64,000 bases of DNA from contig JAEUIH010000039.1 in NCBI GenBank assembly GCA_016795105.1, forward strand, positions 1-64,000, in the 5' to 3' direction. The DNA comes from Planctomyces sp. Lineage in GTDB: Bacteria > Planctomycetota > Planctomycetia > Planctomycetales > Planctomycetaceae. Below the pieces are notes generated by a model. The model was not told the DNA's origin. It did no database searches and saw nothing but the letters and a program-made list of their open reading frames with translations. Positions 9,636-19,777 of this stretch are shown here, piece after piece (the first letter of the stretch is position 1; the number at the start of each line of letters is the position of its first letter). A program made the translations under genes and the position numbers.

Positions 9636-11435
9636 TCAAAACGGCCAGACCACAGGAATCAAAATTAAGGATATGATCAGCAGGATCAAATTGAGAGGGA
9701 CTCCCACTTTGACAAAGTCGCTGAATCGATATCCACCTGGCCCAAAGACCATCATATGGGTTTGATAGCCAACAGGAGATGCAAACGAAAAGGATGCAGC
9801 AAGAGCGACAGTCATAACGAAGGGGCGAGGACTGGAATCTGTGAGAGCTGCTGCCTGCAACGCAAATGGAAATGCGAGTGCAGCAGCACCGTTGTTGGTG
9901 ATCAGTTCTGTCAGGAACATGGTCATGATATAGATTGCTGCCAGAGTTGCTCTTGGACCCAGTGGCTGAGTCCAGTCAACGATTTGACCTGAGATGTATC
10001 GAGCAGCTCCGGTTTCGTCGAGGGCTGCTCCGAGGCCGAACGATGCGCCAATTGAGATCAGGACGGGCCATTCGATTGCCTGGCGTGCATCGGATGCGGA
10101 CATGCAGCGAGTTACGATCATCAGACCGCCCGCCACAAAAGCGCCGAGCATAGCGGTTTCACTCGAGCCGAAAAACATTGCGACGAGCAGCCCGGCAAAA
10201 ACCACCAGCGATACCCACCAGCGATCATGTCGCAGTGACTGAGATCCAGCAACATCGCTGACCAGATAGAAGTCCGGGTTATTGCGATGAGCCTGAGCGA
10301 AATTTGGCCCAACCTGCAGGAGTAACGTATCGCCGGACTCAAGGCGGACATCGCCGATCTTTGTTGTCAGACGTTCGCCATTGCGATGGATGGCCACGAT
10401 CGCGGCATTGTAGTGTGAACGAAACTGAGCTTCCTTGACGGTCTGGCCAACGAGCGGAGAAGAACGACTGACAACGGCTTCGCAGAGTCTCTTCCTGCGC
10501 TGTTCCTGAGCCGACTGGTCCGTTGTTTCACCCGCTGGCTCGAGTCCTGGGATCTTCTTGAGGTCAACGATTGTGCTGACCACGCCGGTGAACACAAGCC
10601 GGTCTTCCGCTGAGAGTACCGTATCCGGACTGACTGGCGTGAGTACTGTTCCCTGTCGATCGATTTCAGTGAGAAATAAGCCGGGAAGCCGCCTCAGGCC
10701 TGCCACTTCAACGCTCTGCCCAACGAGTCGACAACCAGGAGTGACTACCATTTCAACGAGGTATTCTCGGCGAGTGTCTCCGAATTGCTCAATGAGTTCC
10801 TTACGTTCGGGCAGCAGGCGGCGACCTATGGTCAGCAGGTAGATCGAACCAACGATCGCGCATGGTACTCCCACATAACCGATTTCAAAGAATCCCATCT
10901 CCGGAAGAGCTTCGGCAGTGACGACCTTGTTCGCAACAGCTTCTGCCATCTTGCCGTCAACGACAAGATTTGTACTGGTACCGATCTTGGAACAAACTCC
11001 GCCAAGAATCGTCAGGAACGAAAGTGGGATCAGCAGTTTCGATGGTGCAATTCGATTCTTCCGGCACCATGACAAAACCACCGGAATCATCATTGCAACA
11101 ATCGGCGTGTTATTCAGGAAGGCTGACGTTGCGACACAGACCAGCGTGAGCATCAACAATCCGCCTAGCTCGGTTCGAACTGGTCCCAGGACTTTGCTGC
11201 CGATCATGTCCACAACGCCGGTTTCCCGCAGGCCGGCAGTTACGAGGAACAGTGCACCGACCATCAGAAACGAATTGCTGATGAATCCCGAGAATGCTTT
11301 TTGTGGAGAAAGAATGTCAAGCAGCGACAGCAGAATAATTGCCGCCATGAACACGAGGTCGGCCGGCTTTTCGCGGATCAGGGCCACCAGCACGCAGATT
11401 GTCACTATGACGGTGATCCAGGCTTCCTGTGACAT
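9636..11435 (-). CDS. SLC13/DASS-type permease with two TrkA-C (RCK_C) domains
   Basis: A 599-residue membrane protein. The N-terminal half (residues about 5-205) has several transmembrane helices with the re-entrant FLNNTPIVAMMIPVV motif of the ion-transporter superfamily. Two cytoplasmic TrkA-C modules follow (about 215-280 and 305-370: GCRLVGQSVEVAGLR and SPLVGQTVKEAQFR). The C-terminal half carries the second helix bundle with ITNNGAAALAFPFALQAA. This SNT/ITN-N-(T/G)A pattern is typical of SLC13-like transporters that import dicarboxylates or sulfate with sodium; the real substrate is not evident. A GTG two codons upstream (11439-11441) is an alternative start. It stands alone on the minus strand. 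Confidence 0.85.
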   Translation of the reverse strand: MSQEAWITVIVTICVLVALIREKPADLVFMAAIILLSLLDILSPQKAFSGFISNSFLMVGALFLVTAGLRETGVVDMIGSKVLGPVRTELGGLLMLTLVCVATSAFLNNTPIVAMMIPVVLSWCRKNRIAPSKLLIPLSFLTILGGVCSKIGTSTNLVVDGKMAEAVANKVVTAEALPEMGFFEIGYVGVPCAIVGSIYLLTIGRRLLPERKELIEQFGDTRREYLVEMVVTPGCRLVGQSVEVAGLRRLPGLFLTEIDRQGTVLTPVSPDTVLSAEDRLVFTGVVSTIVDLKKIPGLEPAGETTDQSAQEQRRKRLCEAVVSRSSPLVGQTVKEAQFRSHYNAAIVAIHRNGERLTTKIGDVRLESGDTLLLQVGPNFAQAHRNNPDFYLVSDVAGSQSLRHDRWWVSLVVFAGLLVAMFFGSSETAMLGAFVAGGLMIVTRCMSASDARQAIEWPVLISIGASFGLGAALDETGAARYISGQIVDWTQPLGPRATLAAIYIMTMFLTELITNNGAAALAFPFALQAAALTDSSPRPFVMTVALAASFSFASPVGYQTHMMVFGPGGYRFSDFVKVGVPLNLILLIISLILIPVVWPF

Positions 11436-11610
11436 AACCACGTTTCGTTTCTGTTGCGGATTTCAGAGCTCAATCCTGCATATTTCACGGATTTCCAGAT
11501 CCCGGTCTGGTGTGCGTTCAGATTTGCAGACAAGCCGTGAAATCTAACGAAAATCGAGGGTTTCCGCTACAGAAGGATCCCATCCGGTCTGAGCAATTCA
11601 GCGCGATTTG

Positions 11611-13050
11611 TCAGTTCTTTCCGAGGAGTTGTTCCAGTGAGCAAACGCCGGATTTGATCGCATCGTTGAGTTCATCCGAATCGAGTGCGATCAGCGGACT
11701 GATCTCCACTGGCGTTTCGTCAGCGAGGTTGAATCCTGCCACTTTGAGCCACTGTCGGCCGATGCGGGAGAGTGCACTGCGAGCGGTGGCAGGGGAATCA
11801 GTTCCCTGTCCGTTCTTTACAGGATTGAATTCGCGATCTCGATTGCCCTCAACGATCAAAGTCTTTGGAGCGAGTGGAAGTGCATCAAAGATGAATCTCT
11901 CAAACTTAATACCATTTAGTTCAGAGGATCCGGCGGGTGGGGCAGGTTGTCCGTTTTCATCGATGCACGCGACTCGCTTTTTGGCAAGGTGCAGAGGAAG
12001 TCGGCAACCCTCTTCAGCAAGTGTTTCGAGGAACGGGCGAGAGAACATATGAATGGCGGTGTTCCCGGCCCAGAAGATCCACTGGCCGGTTTCGTCTTCT
12101 TTGGCTGCCTGAGAAGGGGTCAGTTCACTGTATTCAATGATTTGAGTCTGGCCATCAACTTCGACAAGTACGCCCATCCGTTCTGTGGGCGACGCTTTTC
12201 TGACAACGTTGGTGGACAATGAGGACTGATGATCTGCATGGAATCCTGTGAAGGCCGGGTCGCATAGAATCACAGTTGGGTTATCGACCTGATGGTAGAA
12301 GACGTGCTGGATACCTTCGTCTTTCATTTGCCTGAGAAGTCCTGCATTGCTGAGGCCGCTCACCAGACCGCCATGACCGTCGGGAGACAGACAAATGGCG
12401 GAGGTTGATTCCAGCAGGACTTTGCCGGTTGATGCGTCAACTGCAGGCATGCAACCCTGTTGAAAGAACACGACTCGGTCCGGATTCAGTCCGAAGAAAT
12501 TTTGAGCCTGGAAAAACTGGACTGTTTCGGAATGGGTTGCATCGCTGGTCATTATCATCCACAGGATGGAAGTCTGATGGCGACGATTGCGAGCAAGAAT
12601 TTGTTCGGCAAAGATCTGAAACAGAGATCTCTGCGAGATGGGGCCAATCGGATAAAGGCCCTTCGGGTGTTCGAAGCCGAGCCTGCTTCCCTGACCACCT
12701 GCGACGGTAATGACACCAACCTGTCCATCTTTCAGGAGTTGTTCACCGAGTTGAGCTGCTCGTTTCCATTCACCGGCGTCTGCGTCTGATGATGGTTGAC
12801 GGACGACAGATGCCGGGGCCTTAGCTTTATCGGCTCGATTCGCCTGGGGCTCTGCATCAGTTTGTTCAAGCCCCTTCCGCAAAGTCGTCTGAATCAGTTC
12901 AAAATCAATCGATCGAATTTGATCGGCCAGCTGCTGCTGTTGTGCGGCATTCAGTGAATCCCAAAATTGAACAAGGTGCAGCTGGTTGAAGGATTTCAGG
13001 GTCTGCAGCAGGTCCGCGGGCACGTTCCGGTTCATTAAAGCATCATTCAT
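11611..13050 (-). CDS. UDP-N-acetylhexosamine pyrophosphorylase-like (UDPGP family)
   Basis: A 479-residue cytoplasmic nucleotidyltransferase of the UDPGP family. The nucleotide-binding signature VAGGQGSRLG (about residue 95) is followed by HPKGLYPIGP, WMIMTSDATHSET, FFQQGCMPAVD, and SPDGHGGLVSGLSNAGLL. The HQVDNP segment and KFERFIFDALP near the C terminus are those of eukaryotic-type UAP1/AGX enzymes that make UDP-GlcNAc or UDP-GalNAc from the sugar 1-phosphate and UTP. It is unlike bacterial GlmU, which carries an acyltransferase domain. The product probably feeds cell-wall or lipid A synthesis; the divergent neighbour is lpxK. An in-frame TTG at 13086 would lengthen it by 12 residues. Confidence 0.85.
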   Translation of the reverse strand: MNDALMNRNVPADLLQTLKSFNQLHLVQFWDSLNAAQQQQLADQIRSIDFELIQTTLRKGLEQTDAEPQANRADKAKAPASVVRQPSSDADAGEWKRAAQLGEQLLKDGQVGVITVAGGQGSRLGFEHPKGLYPIGPISQRSLFQIFAEQILARNRRHQTSILWMIMTSDATHSETVQFFQAQNFFGLNPDRVVFFQQGCMPAVDASTGKVLLESTSAICLSPDGHGGLVSGLSNAGLLRQMKDEGIQHVFYHQVDNPTVILCDPAFTGFHADHQSSLSTNVVRKASPTERMGVLVEVDGQTQIIEYSELTPSQAAKEDETGQWIFWAGNTAIHMFSRPFLETLAEEGCRLPLHLAKKRVACIDENGQPAPPAGSSELNGIKFERFIFDALPLAPKTLIVEGNRDREFNPVKNGQGTDSPATARSALSRIGRQWLKVAGFNLADETPVEISPLIALDSDELNDAIKSGVCSLEQLLGKN

Positions 13051-13380
13051 AAAACGCAGGTCAGGGAATTGTGTGTGCTTCGCCAATTGCCGATGATGTC
13101 TGGATGCCGACAGGTTGATGACGATACCTCGTACTGTTTAAGTGTCAATTTTCTGATGAATGATGTCGGAAGAATCCTGTGGGAACCAGGCGAATTGGCG
13201 GGAAGAGTTCAAAACGATGCCAAAAGGCAACGTTGTGTGTGCCGAGATTCAGGGACGACGGACTGAATTCACGGATTTACAGAAACCGGGTAAGATGTAT
13301 GCAATTGATTTCCGGGTTCAGCAATTTTCCGTTTCGGTCATAGTTTCTGTTCCGATCACTGTCAGGCAAGTCATCGCAAC

Positions 13381-14481
13381 GTGGATCAGTTTTTTCGTTA
13401 TCTGGACGGACGTGCATCGGGCGTCGATGCGGTTCTCATACGTGGTCTTCTGCGTGGGGGCGCATATCTTTACGGTATGGCGATAGCCATCCGGAACCTG
13501 GCTTATGATCGAGGATGGAAGAAGGCCTGCACGTCAGAGATTCCGGTTGTCAGTGTTGGTAATATCACAACCGGGGGGACTGGTAAGACGCCGTTTGTGG
13601 CACTTGTAGTTTCGGAGCTGCAGCGAGCAGGAGTGACGCCAGGTATTGTCAGCCGAGGCTATGGGGCGGATTCCAGTGGCGTCAATGATGAGAAACGAGT
13701 CCTGGATCGGCTTTGTCCGGGTGTTCCTCATCGACAGAATGCTCATCGAGCAGCTTCGATTGTGCAGTTGATTGAGGAGTCCGGAGTGAACAGTATCGTC
13801 ATGGACGATGGATTCCAGCACCGGGCGATGGCGAGGGACCTGGACATCGTTCTGGTCGATGCCTGCAATCCGTTTGGATATGGATACCTGCTTCCTCGCG
13901 GACTGCTGAGGGAGCCGATTCATTCACTTCGCCGAGCTTCTCTGATCTTGTTGACTCGATGCAGTCTCGTTTCAGAAAAGGAACTGGACGAAACGGAACG
14001 AGTGATTCGAAATGAACTCAAAGAAGAATCGATACCGATTCTGCGAACGATGTTTGAGCCGACGGATCTCATCAGCCTGAAGTCCGAGCGGAAATCTGTT
14101 CAAGAATTGTCTGAACAATCATGCTGGTTGATGTGCGGAATTGGAAATCCGGATGCGTTTCAGTCTACATGTCAGGCCGCGGGTTTGAAGATTGTGGGGC
14201 AGTCCGTGTTTCCGGATCACCATCATTATCGAAGGGCCGACATTGAGCGAGTCCTGGAGCAGGCTCGGAATCAGGGCGCAGAGAATATCATTACAACATT
14301 GAAGGATCTGGTGAAACTTCCAGTGAATGAGGATCCTGTCTGGGCTCTGAATATTCAGCCAAAGTTCAGTTGTTCAACAGATGAGACTACCTTTCGAGCT
14401 GCATTGGAACGGACAATTGCTGCGTCATCGAATGGAAAATTCGCCAAAACAGACTGTCCGAAGGTTGCTGGTACTCAATAA
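13381..14481 (+). CDS. lpxK: Tetraacyldisaccharide 4'-kinase
   Basis: A 366-residue inner-membrane-associated kinase that phosphorylates the 4' position of the lipid A disaccharide. Its features are typical of LpxK: an N-terminal membrane-contacting helix, a P-loop in GNITTGGTGKTPF (about residue 61), SRGYGADSSG, MDDGFQHRAMARDLDIVLVD, LPRGLLREP and FPDHHHYRRADIE. The length matches the family. The start is a GTG with only a weak ribosome binding site. Its presence indicates synthesis of 4'-phosphorylated lipid A and thus a Gram-negative outer membrane, in line with current views of planctomycete envelopes. No other lpx gene is in the window. Confidence 0.92.
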   Translation: MDQFFRYLDGRASGVDAVLIRGLLRGGAYLYGMAIAIRNLAYDRGWKKACTSEIPVVSVGNITTGGTGKTPFVALVVSELQRAGVTPGIVSRGYGADSSGVNDEKRVLDRLCPGVPHRQNAHRAASIVQLIEESGVNSIVMDDGFQHRAMARDLDIVLVDACNPFGYGYLLPRGLLREPIHSLRRASLILLTRCSLVSEKELDETERVIRNELKEESIPILRTMFEPTDLISLKSERKSVQELSEQSCWLMCGIGNPDAFQSTCQAAGLKIVGQSVFPDHHHYRRADIERVLEQARNQGAENIITTLKDLVKLPVNEDPVWALNIQPKFSCSTDETTFRAALERTIAASSNGKFAKTDCPKVAGTQ

Positions 14482-14584
14482 TCCCATGCGATATTCGTGT
14501 CTTCAGCATCGCTCAGCTGCTGAAATTCAGACCGAATCGAGGATTAATGACAAATACTAGAGACGAGGGAATAGAGTCCAGTTC

Positions 14585-16009
14585 ATGATACAGCCTATTG
14601 AATCACGTCCTCAAACGCTTTCGCAATTGCGAGCATCAGGATGGACCTCGCGGTCGGTGAAAGAAGAGATTCGGACGAACTTTGAAGCGATGCTGGCGCA
14701 GGGGCGAGAGTTGTTCCCTGGGATTATCGGTTACGACAATACGGTGATCCCGGAAATCAGCCTGGCGTTACTGGCCGGTCATGACATGTTGTTCCTCGGA
14801 GAAAAGGGGCAGGGCAAAAGTCGGTTGATGAGAAGCCTTCCTCAGTTCCTCGATGACGCCATCCCGTATCTGGATCTGCCCGGCTGTCCTGTACACGAGG
14901 ATCCGTACCTGCCGATCACGACGCAGGGAAAGCGATATCTTGCAGACACTCCTGAGGATGAAGTACGAATTGCATGGTGGCAGCGATCGGATCGCTACGC
15001 AGAGCGGCTGTCACCCGGGACGCGATTTGCAGACATCATTGGAGAAATCGATCCTGCGATGCTGGCTGCGGGAACTCGAATGTCGGCGGAGGATGCACTG
15101 CATTTTGGGTTGATTCCGCGAATGCATCGAGGTCTTTTTGCGATGAATGAACTTCCCGAACTCGACGAACTTGTGCAGGTGGGATTGTTCAATATTCTGG
15201 AAGAACGTGACGTTCAGATCCGTGGATTTCCGATCCAGTTCGATCTGGATGTGATGATTCTGTTCTCGGCGAATCCTTCAACGTATAACCGCAGCGGTAA
15301 GGTGATTCCCCAGTTGAAGGATCGAATCGGGAGCATTATTCACACGCACTATCCGGCAGAACGAGACTCCGGAATTCAGATCATGGAGCAGGAGTGCAGC
15401 ATTCCACTGGATGGAAACACTCCGGTTGTCATTCCATTTTTTATGAAGCAGATCATCGAGGAAGTGAGCCGTGCTGCTCGAAAAAGCCGCTATGTGGATC
15501 AGCAGTCCGGAGTGAGCGCTCGTTTCAGTATCGCGAACTATCAGACCATGATCGCGAGTGCTCGACGTCGCGGTGCGGTTCTGGGCGAGAAGCCAGCCGT
15601 ACCTCGGATCAGCGATCTTGGGCATCTCTACTCATCGTCGCTCGGTAAGCTTGAGCTTGATCTGATGGGAAGTCATCAGATGAGTGAGCGACAGGTGCTG
15701 GACTCGATCATCGCGGAAGCGATTCGGACGGTATTTTCCGAATACGTTGAACAGCATGGACTCGAACAAATCGGTCAGATTTTCTCAAAGGGAGTGAAGA
15801 TTGAGGTCGGCGATATGTTACCGAGTGAGCACTACGAAACGCTCCTTCGTCGGGTTCCGCCGGTGTGGGACAAGGCGTTTGAGGTGAATGCTTCGGAGAG
15901 TTCGGCCGTTCGTGCGTCCTGTGTCGAATTCGTTCTTGCCGGATTATATGCGACTGACCGAATCAGTCGTGCCCAGCGTCATGGGGTCGTAACCTACGAA
16001 ATTGGGTGA
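14585..16009 (+). CDS. MoxR/ChlI-like AAA+ ATPase
   Basis: A 474-residue AAA+ protein. The Walker A is [11 protein letters not shown] (about residue 77). The [12 protein letters not shown] segment (about residue 180) is in the Walker B position, followed by the [20 protein letters not shown] segment and sensor-1-type [13 protein letters not shown], as in magnesium-chelatase-like ATPases. The C-terminal third is helical. Related stand-alone ATPases usually work with a von Willebrand-factor A protein as a chaperone or chelatase, but no such partner lies next to it. It begins about 100 bp after lpxK on the same strand. Function beyond ATP hydrolysis is not assignable. Confidence 0.8.
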   Translation: MIQPIESRPQTLSQLRASGWTSRSVKEEIRTNFEAMLAQGRELFPGIIGYDNTVIPEISLALLAGHDMLFLGEKGQGKSRLMRSLPQFLDDAIPYLDLPGCPVHEDPYLPITTQGKRYLADTPEDEVRIAWWQRSDRYAERLSPGTRFADIIGEIDPAMLAAGTRMSAEDALHFGLIPRMHRGLFAMNELPELDELVQVGLFNILEERDVQIRGFPIQFDLDVMILFSANPSTYNRSGKVIPQLKDRIGSIIHTHYPAERDSGIQIMEQECSIPLDGNTPVVIPFFMKQIIEEVSRAARKSRYVDQQSGVSARFSIANYQTMIASARRRGAVLGEKPAVPRISDLGHLYSSSLGKLELDLMGSHQMSERQVLDSIIAEAIRTVFSEYVEQHGLEQIGQIFSKGVKIEVGDMLPSEHYETLLRRVPPVWDKAFEVNASESSAVRASCVEFVLAGLYATDRISRAQRHGVVTYEIG

Positions 16010-16108
16010 TCCGGTGATTGGATTTTTCGAGGGGTTGGATACATTGAACATTGTCCGTTGATTGCATCTTCTCTGAAATCCCCGCAATTCCCGCCGCGGA
16101 GCCCGCCC

Positions 16109-18241
16109 ATGTCGTCCCCGTGGAATAAACAATTGGTCCCTGGTCAGAAGACCGATCTTCATCTTTCGAAGATCGCAGTTGTTGTGATTTCGTTACTGTT
16201 GCTGAATGCTGGAACGAGTGACGGTATGGCGCATGCTCAGGATGCTGCTGCAGGTGCAACTGCCGGTGCAGGACAGGGTGCTCCACCAGAGAATCCGTTC
16301 CCGCAGGCCGTGCCGGTGCCGGAAGGGATTTTGGACGGCGGGACCGAATGGCTGAACACGGGCGAGCCTCTTTCACTGCGTCAGCTGAGAGGGAAGGTGG
16401 TCCTGATCGACTTCTGGACGTATTGCTGCATCAACTGCATGCACGTCCTGCCGGACCTCAAGTATCTTGAAGAAAAGTACGGCAAACAGCTGGTGGTCAT
16501 TGGAGTCCATTCAGCGAAGTTCGACAACGAAAAGGTGTCGGACAACATTCGCAATGCGATCATGCGGTATGAAATTCATCATCCGGTTGTGAACGACAGT
16601 GAGATGTCGATCTGGCGCAAGTTCGGGACTCGAGCATGGCCAACCCTGGCGCTCATTGATCCGGAAGGCAACTATATCGGTTCGCAGGGAGGAGAGGGCA
16701 ACCGCGAGTTGTTTGATGCCGTGATCGGGAAGGTGATTGAGTATCATCGCTGGAAGGGAACGCTGGATGAAACTCCTCTCGTGTTCCGGATGGAATCAGA
16801 CAAAGCCACACCGACACCATTGCGATTTCCGGGCAAAGTCCTGGCAGATCCTGCATCACAGCGGGTCTTTATTTCAGACAGCAATCACAACCGGATCGTC
16901 GTCGCCGGGATGGACGGGCAGCTGCAGGATATCATTGGATCGGGACGTATCGGCAGGGCTGACGGCAGTTATGCTGAGGCGGAGTTTGATCATCCGCAGG
17001 GCATGGCACTCGTCGGACAGCAGTTGTTTGTCGCCGATACCGACAATCACATGATTCGAGTTGTAAATCTGGAAACGAAAGTCGTTGCCACACTGGCAGG
17101 AACTGGACGACAGGGGCGTCCGGGCGTTCCGCCAACACCTTCGTTACTGACGACTGACCTGAACAGCCCATGGTCAATTGCTCATACAGGTGGTAATCTC
17201 TATATCGCGATGGCTGGTCCGCATCAGATTTGGGGGCACCGACTGGGAACCGAGGAGATTGGACCCTGGGCCGGATCCGGTCGGGAAGACGTGATTAATG
17301 GCAGCCGGGAAGAATCCGCGTTTGCACAGCCTTCCGAAATCATTGTCGACGATAGTGGCAGCTGGCTGTATGTTGTGGACAGTGAAGGATCTGCGGTACG
17401 CAAGGTTCCTGTGGATGCCGACGGAGTTGTGTCGACGATTGCCGGCACATCTGAATTGCCTCGTGGTCAATCGCTGTTTGCGTTTGGGGATGTCGACGCT
17501 GTCGGGGCGAAAGCCCGTTTCCAGCACCCTCTGGGGATCGCAATGTACGGTGAGAAGCTCCTCGTTGCTGACTCGTACAATCACAAGATTCGCTCTATAC
17601 AGCTGAAGAACAATCGAGTGTCGACCCTGATTGGAAAGGGCAAGCCGGGGAATACTCTGGACCCGCCACTGCTCAATGAACCCGGTGGACTTTCCATCGC
17701 CGGAGATCTGCTGTTTGTTGCTGATACCAACAACAATCGAATCTGTGTGATTGATCTCAAGACAGAGCAGATGACCGAATTTGTTGTTCAGGGCCTGACT
17801 CCTCCATCTCCGTCCAAATCTGCGACTGTGCCTGAGGAACCCAATGCCGAAGAGTTACCGGCTGTCAATCAGAAGTCCGGAACGCCCGTCAGAGTCATTG
17901 TCGATCTTGCCATTCCGGAAGGGTACAAGCTGAATGATCTGGCACCAGTAACGTGGGAAGTGTTCGCAATTGGCGAGCAGGCGATTGTGCCGACAGAAAT
18001 CCTTGGTGTCCGGGATGAAGCGGTTGTTTCTGAAAAGTCGGCTCAATTTGTAATCCCTGTGTCAGCTGAAGCCGGAACTGCCCAGTTGCTGATTCGAATG
18101 AGCTACGGGTATTGTCAGCAGGATTCAACTCTGTGCAAACTGGCATCCGGTGCCTGGAAGTTGAGTCTGACGACTACAGAAGAGGGGCCCGATTCAGAGC
18201 TTCGGATTCGATTTGCCCCGGAAGTCGCAAAGACACCGTAG
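16109..18241 (+). CDS. Secreted thioredoxin-like + NHL-repeat protein (NHLRC2-like)
   Basis: A 710-residue exported protein. After a signal sequence or anchor (about residues 20-45) comes a TlpA/redoxin-like thioredoxin fold with the active-site region WTYCCINCMHVLPDL (about residues 115-130), where CINC is the candidate redox pair preceded by another Cys. Residues about 245-580 form NHL-type beta-propeller repeats, each with a DSNHNRI, DTDNHMIRV, DSYNHKIRS or DTNNNRICV blade motif. A beta-rich C-terminal domain follows. The same order is seen in NHLRC2-like proteins. Its role is probably periplasmic thiol chemistry or protein binding. The ATG at 16109 places the signal sequence near the N terminus; the extension from 16058 is unlikely. 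Confidence 0.85.
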   Translation: MSSPWNKQLVPGQKTDLHLSKIAVVVISLLLLNAGTSDGMAHAQDAAAGATAGAGQGAPPENPFPQAVPVPEGILDGGTEWLNTGEPLSLRQLRGKVVLIDFWTYCCINCMHVLPDLKYLEEKYGKQLVVIGVHSAKFDNEKVSDNIRNAIMRYEIHHPVVNDSEMSIWRKFGTRAWPTLALIDPEGNYIGSQGGEGNRELFDAVIGKVIEYHRWKGTLDETPLVFRMESDKATPTPLRFPGKVLADPASQRVFISDSNHNRIVVAGMDGQLQDIIGSGRIGRADGSYAEAEFDHPQGMALVGQQLFVADTDNHMIRVVNLETKVVATLAGTGRQGRPGVPPTPSLLTTDLNSPWSIAHTGGNLYIAMAGPHQIWGHRLGTEEIGPWAGSGREDVINGSREESAFAQPSEIIVDDSGSWLYVVDSEGSAVRKVPVDADGVVSTIAGTSELPRGQSLFAFGDVDAVGAKARFQHPLGIAMYGEKLLVADSYNHKIRSIQLKNNRVSTLIGKGKPGNTLDPPLLNEPGGLSIAGDLLFVADTNNNRICVIDLKTEQMTEFVVQGLTPPSPSKSATVPEEPNAEELPAVNQKSGTPVRVIVDLAIPEGYKLNDLAPVTWEVFAIGEQAIVPTEILGVRDEAVVSEKSAQFVIPVSAEAGTAQLLIRMSYGYCQQDSTLCKLASGAWKLSLTTTEEGPDSELRIRFAPEVAKTP

Positions 18242-18502
18242 GTGGTTTCAGGCGATTTTTGATTTTTAGCAGATTCGTTTGAACGAAGGCGGCCGCCGGG
18301 GAACTTCATTCTGCCGTCCGGTGCATGAGAATGTCTTATGCATCGGGGGAAACTTAATGTTCGTTCCGCTCCGGTGATTTCAGGTATTGTCGTTGCGATC
18401 GCAGGCTACCGGCGCCGGACTCGGCATTTGGATTCGAAACCAGAGGAATCTCAGTCGCCACATAGGTCCTGACGTCAGTCACTTTGCCAGGAATGAGTTC
18501 GC

Positions 18503-18757
18503 ATGAAACTGCTTGTTCAGCGTGTCATTAGCTTTGTTGCAGTTATGTTGTGTTCCGGATTGTCGTATGCCGACATTCCTCTGGATCGCCCTCCCGTTCA
18601 GGAACCGATCCCCGAGCCAACAACGGTTACTACGCCGGAGCCAACAATGATTACTACGGGAGACGACTTTTCTATGTGGATGCAGTTTCTTGCCGGAGCC
18701 CTGGTGATTGCAGGTATTTTGGCCACAGTCGTGATTCTGCGGAGACGCAAGGCTTGA
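18503..18757 (+). CDS. Small exported protein with C-terminal membrane anchor
   Basis: An 84-residue protein with a signal peptide (MKLLVQRVISFVAVMLCSGL, cleavage after SYA), a short Pro/Thr/Glu-rich segment (residues 25-52) and a C-terminal hydrophobic helix (about 58-79) ending in RRRKA. This tripartite layout resembles surface proteins with a sorting-type tail, though no recognised sorting motif is seen. It is the first gene of a three-gene unit: its TGA overlaps the TTG start of the next gene by two bases. Function unknown. Confidence 0.7.
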   Translation: MKLLVQRVISFVAVMLCSGLSYADIPLDRPPVQEPIPEPTTVTTPEPTMITTGDDFSMWMQFLAGALVIAGILATVVILRRRKA

Positions 18758-19776
18758 GCACTGCGACTGAGCAACTGCCCATTCAACGTTCCGGACACTG
18801 GTTTGCTCTGGGGTTAGCGGTGTTTGGTGCTGCAGCATTCCTGCTGACGCAGCAACTGCCTTTAACGGTTTCGATGGTTGCTGTATTCCTGTTTGCTGGT
18901 CCTCACAACTATCTCGAATTTCGGTATTTCCTGACGAGGCTTCCAGCCCGTGCAGGAAAGCTCAAAGGTTACTTCTGCCTGTCGATCGCCGGGGTGCTCG
19001 CGCTATCGATGTTCTACCCGGCGATCTCTATGCTGGCGACCAGATTTCGATGGTCGAGTCAGACACTCCTGGTTGTGTTCGGTCTGTGGAACACTGTCTT
19101 CATCGGCTGGGTGGCTGGTTTGGCATGGATCCGCAGCCGGCAGCCACCAAGGCACGACTGGTGGTTCATTCTGCCTTCGGCCATCTTCTGTACAGGATTG
19201 TCGTGGTTTCAGCCGATCGCACTGCCTTTATTGATGGTGTTTGCACATCCATTGATGGGGCTGTGGATACTTGATCGAGAACTGACCCGAAGTCGCCCTG
19301 GCTGGAAGATTGCCTATCGCAGTTTTCTGCTGAGTGTTCCGATCGTAGTTCTGGTGTTCGTTCTGGTGCCTTCGACGACCGGTCGTGCAGGGACGATCGA
19401 TCAGGGGTTTGTCTCCGGCATGATTCAGATGCAGATCAGCCGTCATGTAGGTGCGGATTTATTTCCTGGTGACCTTGGACAGCGTCTTATCGGACTGCAT
19501 GCGTTTCTGGAACTGATGCACTACGGAGTGTGGATCGTTGCAATTCCGATCGCCAGTGGTCGAGTGTTTTCACATCCGTTTCAGGTGGTGCCGTTGATGC
19601 GCGCTGCCGCTGGAACTCGACGCAGCGTTCAGATGTTGTTGACTTTCAGTCTGCTGATCGTGGTAGTCTTATGGTTCGGCTTCATCGCGGACTACAGTCA
19701 GACGCGTGATCTCTATTTTACTGTTGCGACTCTGCATGTGTTTGCCGAAATACCATTTCTCCTGAGACTGCTCTGA
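18754..19776 (+). CDS. Conserved polytopic membrane protein of unknown function
   Basis: A 340-residue protein with roughly nine to ten hydrophobic helices. The frame stays open upstream, but that part reads as a shadow of the preceding gene. The most likely start is TTG at 18754-18756, coupled to the preceding stop (TTGA overlap). Histidines sit in or beside membrane helices at AGPHNYLEFRYF, FAHPLMGLW, GLHAFLELMHYGVW and TLHVFAEIPFLL. That spacing could bind a metal or haem, but I do not recognise a characterised family. It is translationally coupled to genes on both sides. Confidence 0.65.
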   Translation: MSTATEQLPIQRSGHWFALGLAVFGAAAFLLTQQLPLTVSMVAVFLFAGPHNYLEFRYFLTRLPARAGKLKGYFCLSIAGVLALSMFYPAISMLATRFRWSSQTLLVVFGLWNTVFIGWVAGLAWIRSRQPPRHDWWFILPSAIFCTGLSWFQPIALPLLMVFAHPLMGLWILDRELTRSRPGWKIAYRSFLLSVPIVVLVFVLVPSTTGRAGTIDQGFVSGMIQMQISRHVGADLFPGDLGQRLIGLHAFLELMHYGVWIVAIPIASGRVFSHPFQVVPLMRAAAGTRRSVQMLLTFSLLIVVVLWFGFIADYSQTRDLYFTVATLHVFAEIPFLLRLL

Positions 19777-19777
19777 C

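Noticed and set aside
18550-18753. Upstream 68 codons of the 340-residue membrane protein
   Set aside because: They lie wholly inside the preceding small gene in another frame and read as a polar, shadow-type sequence. A coupled TTG start explains the frame.
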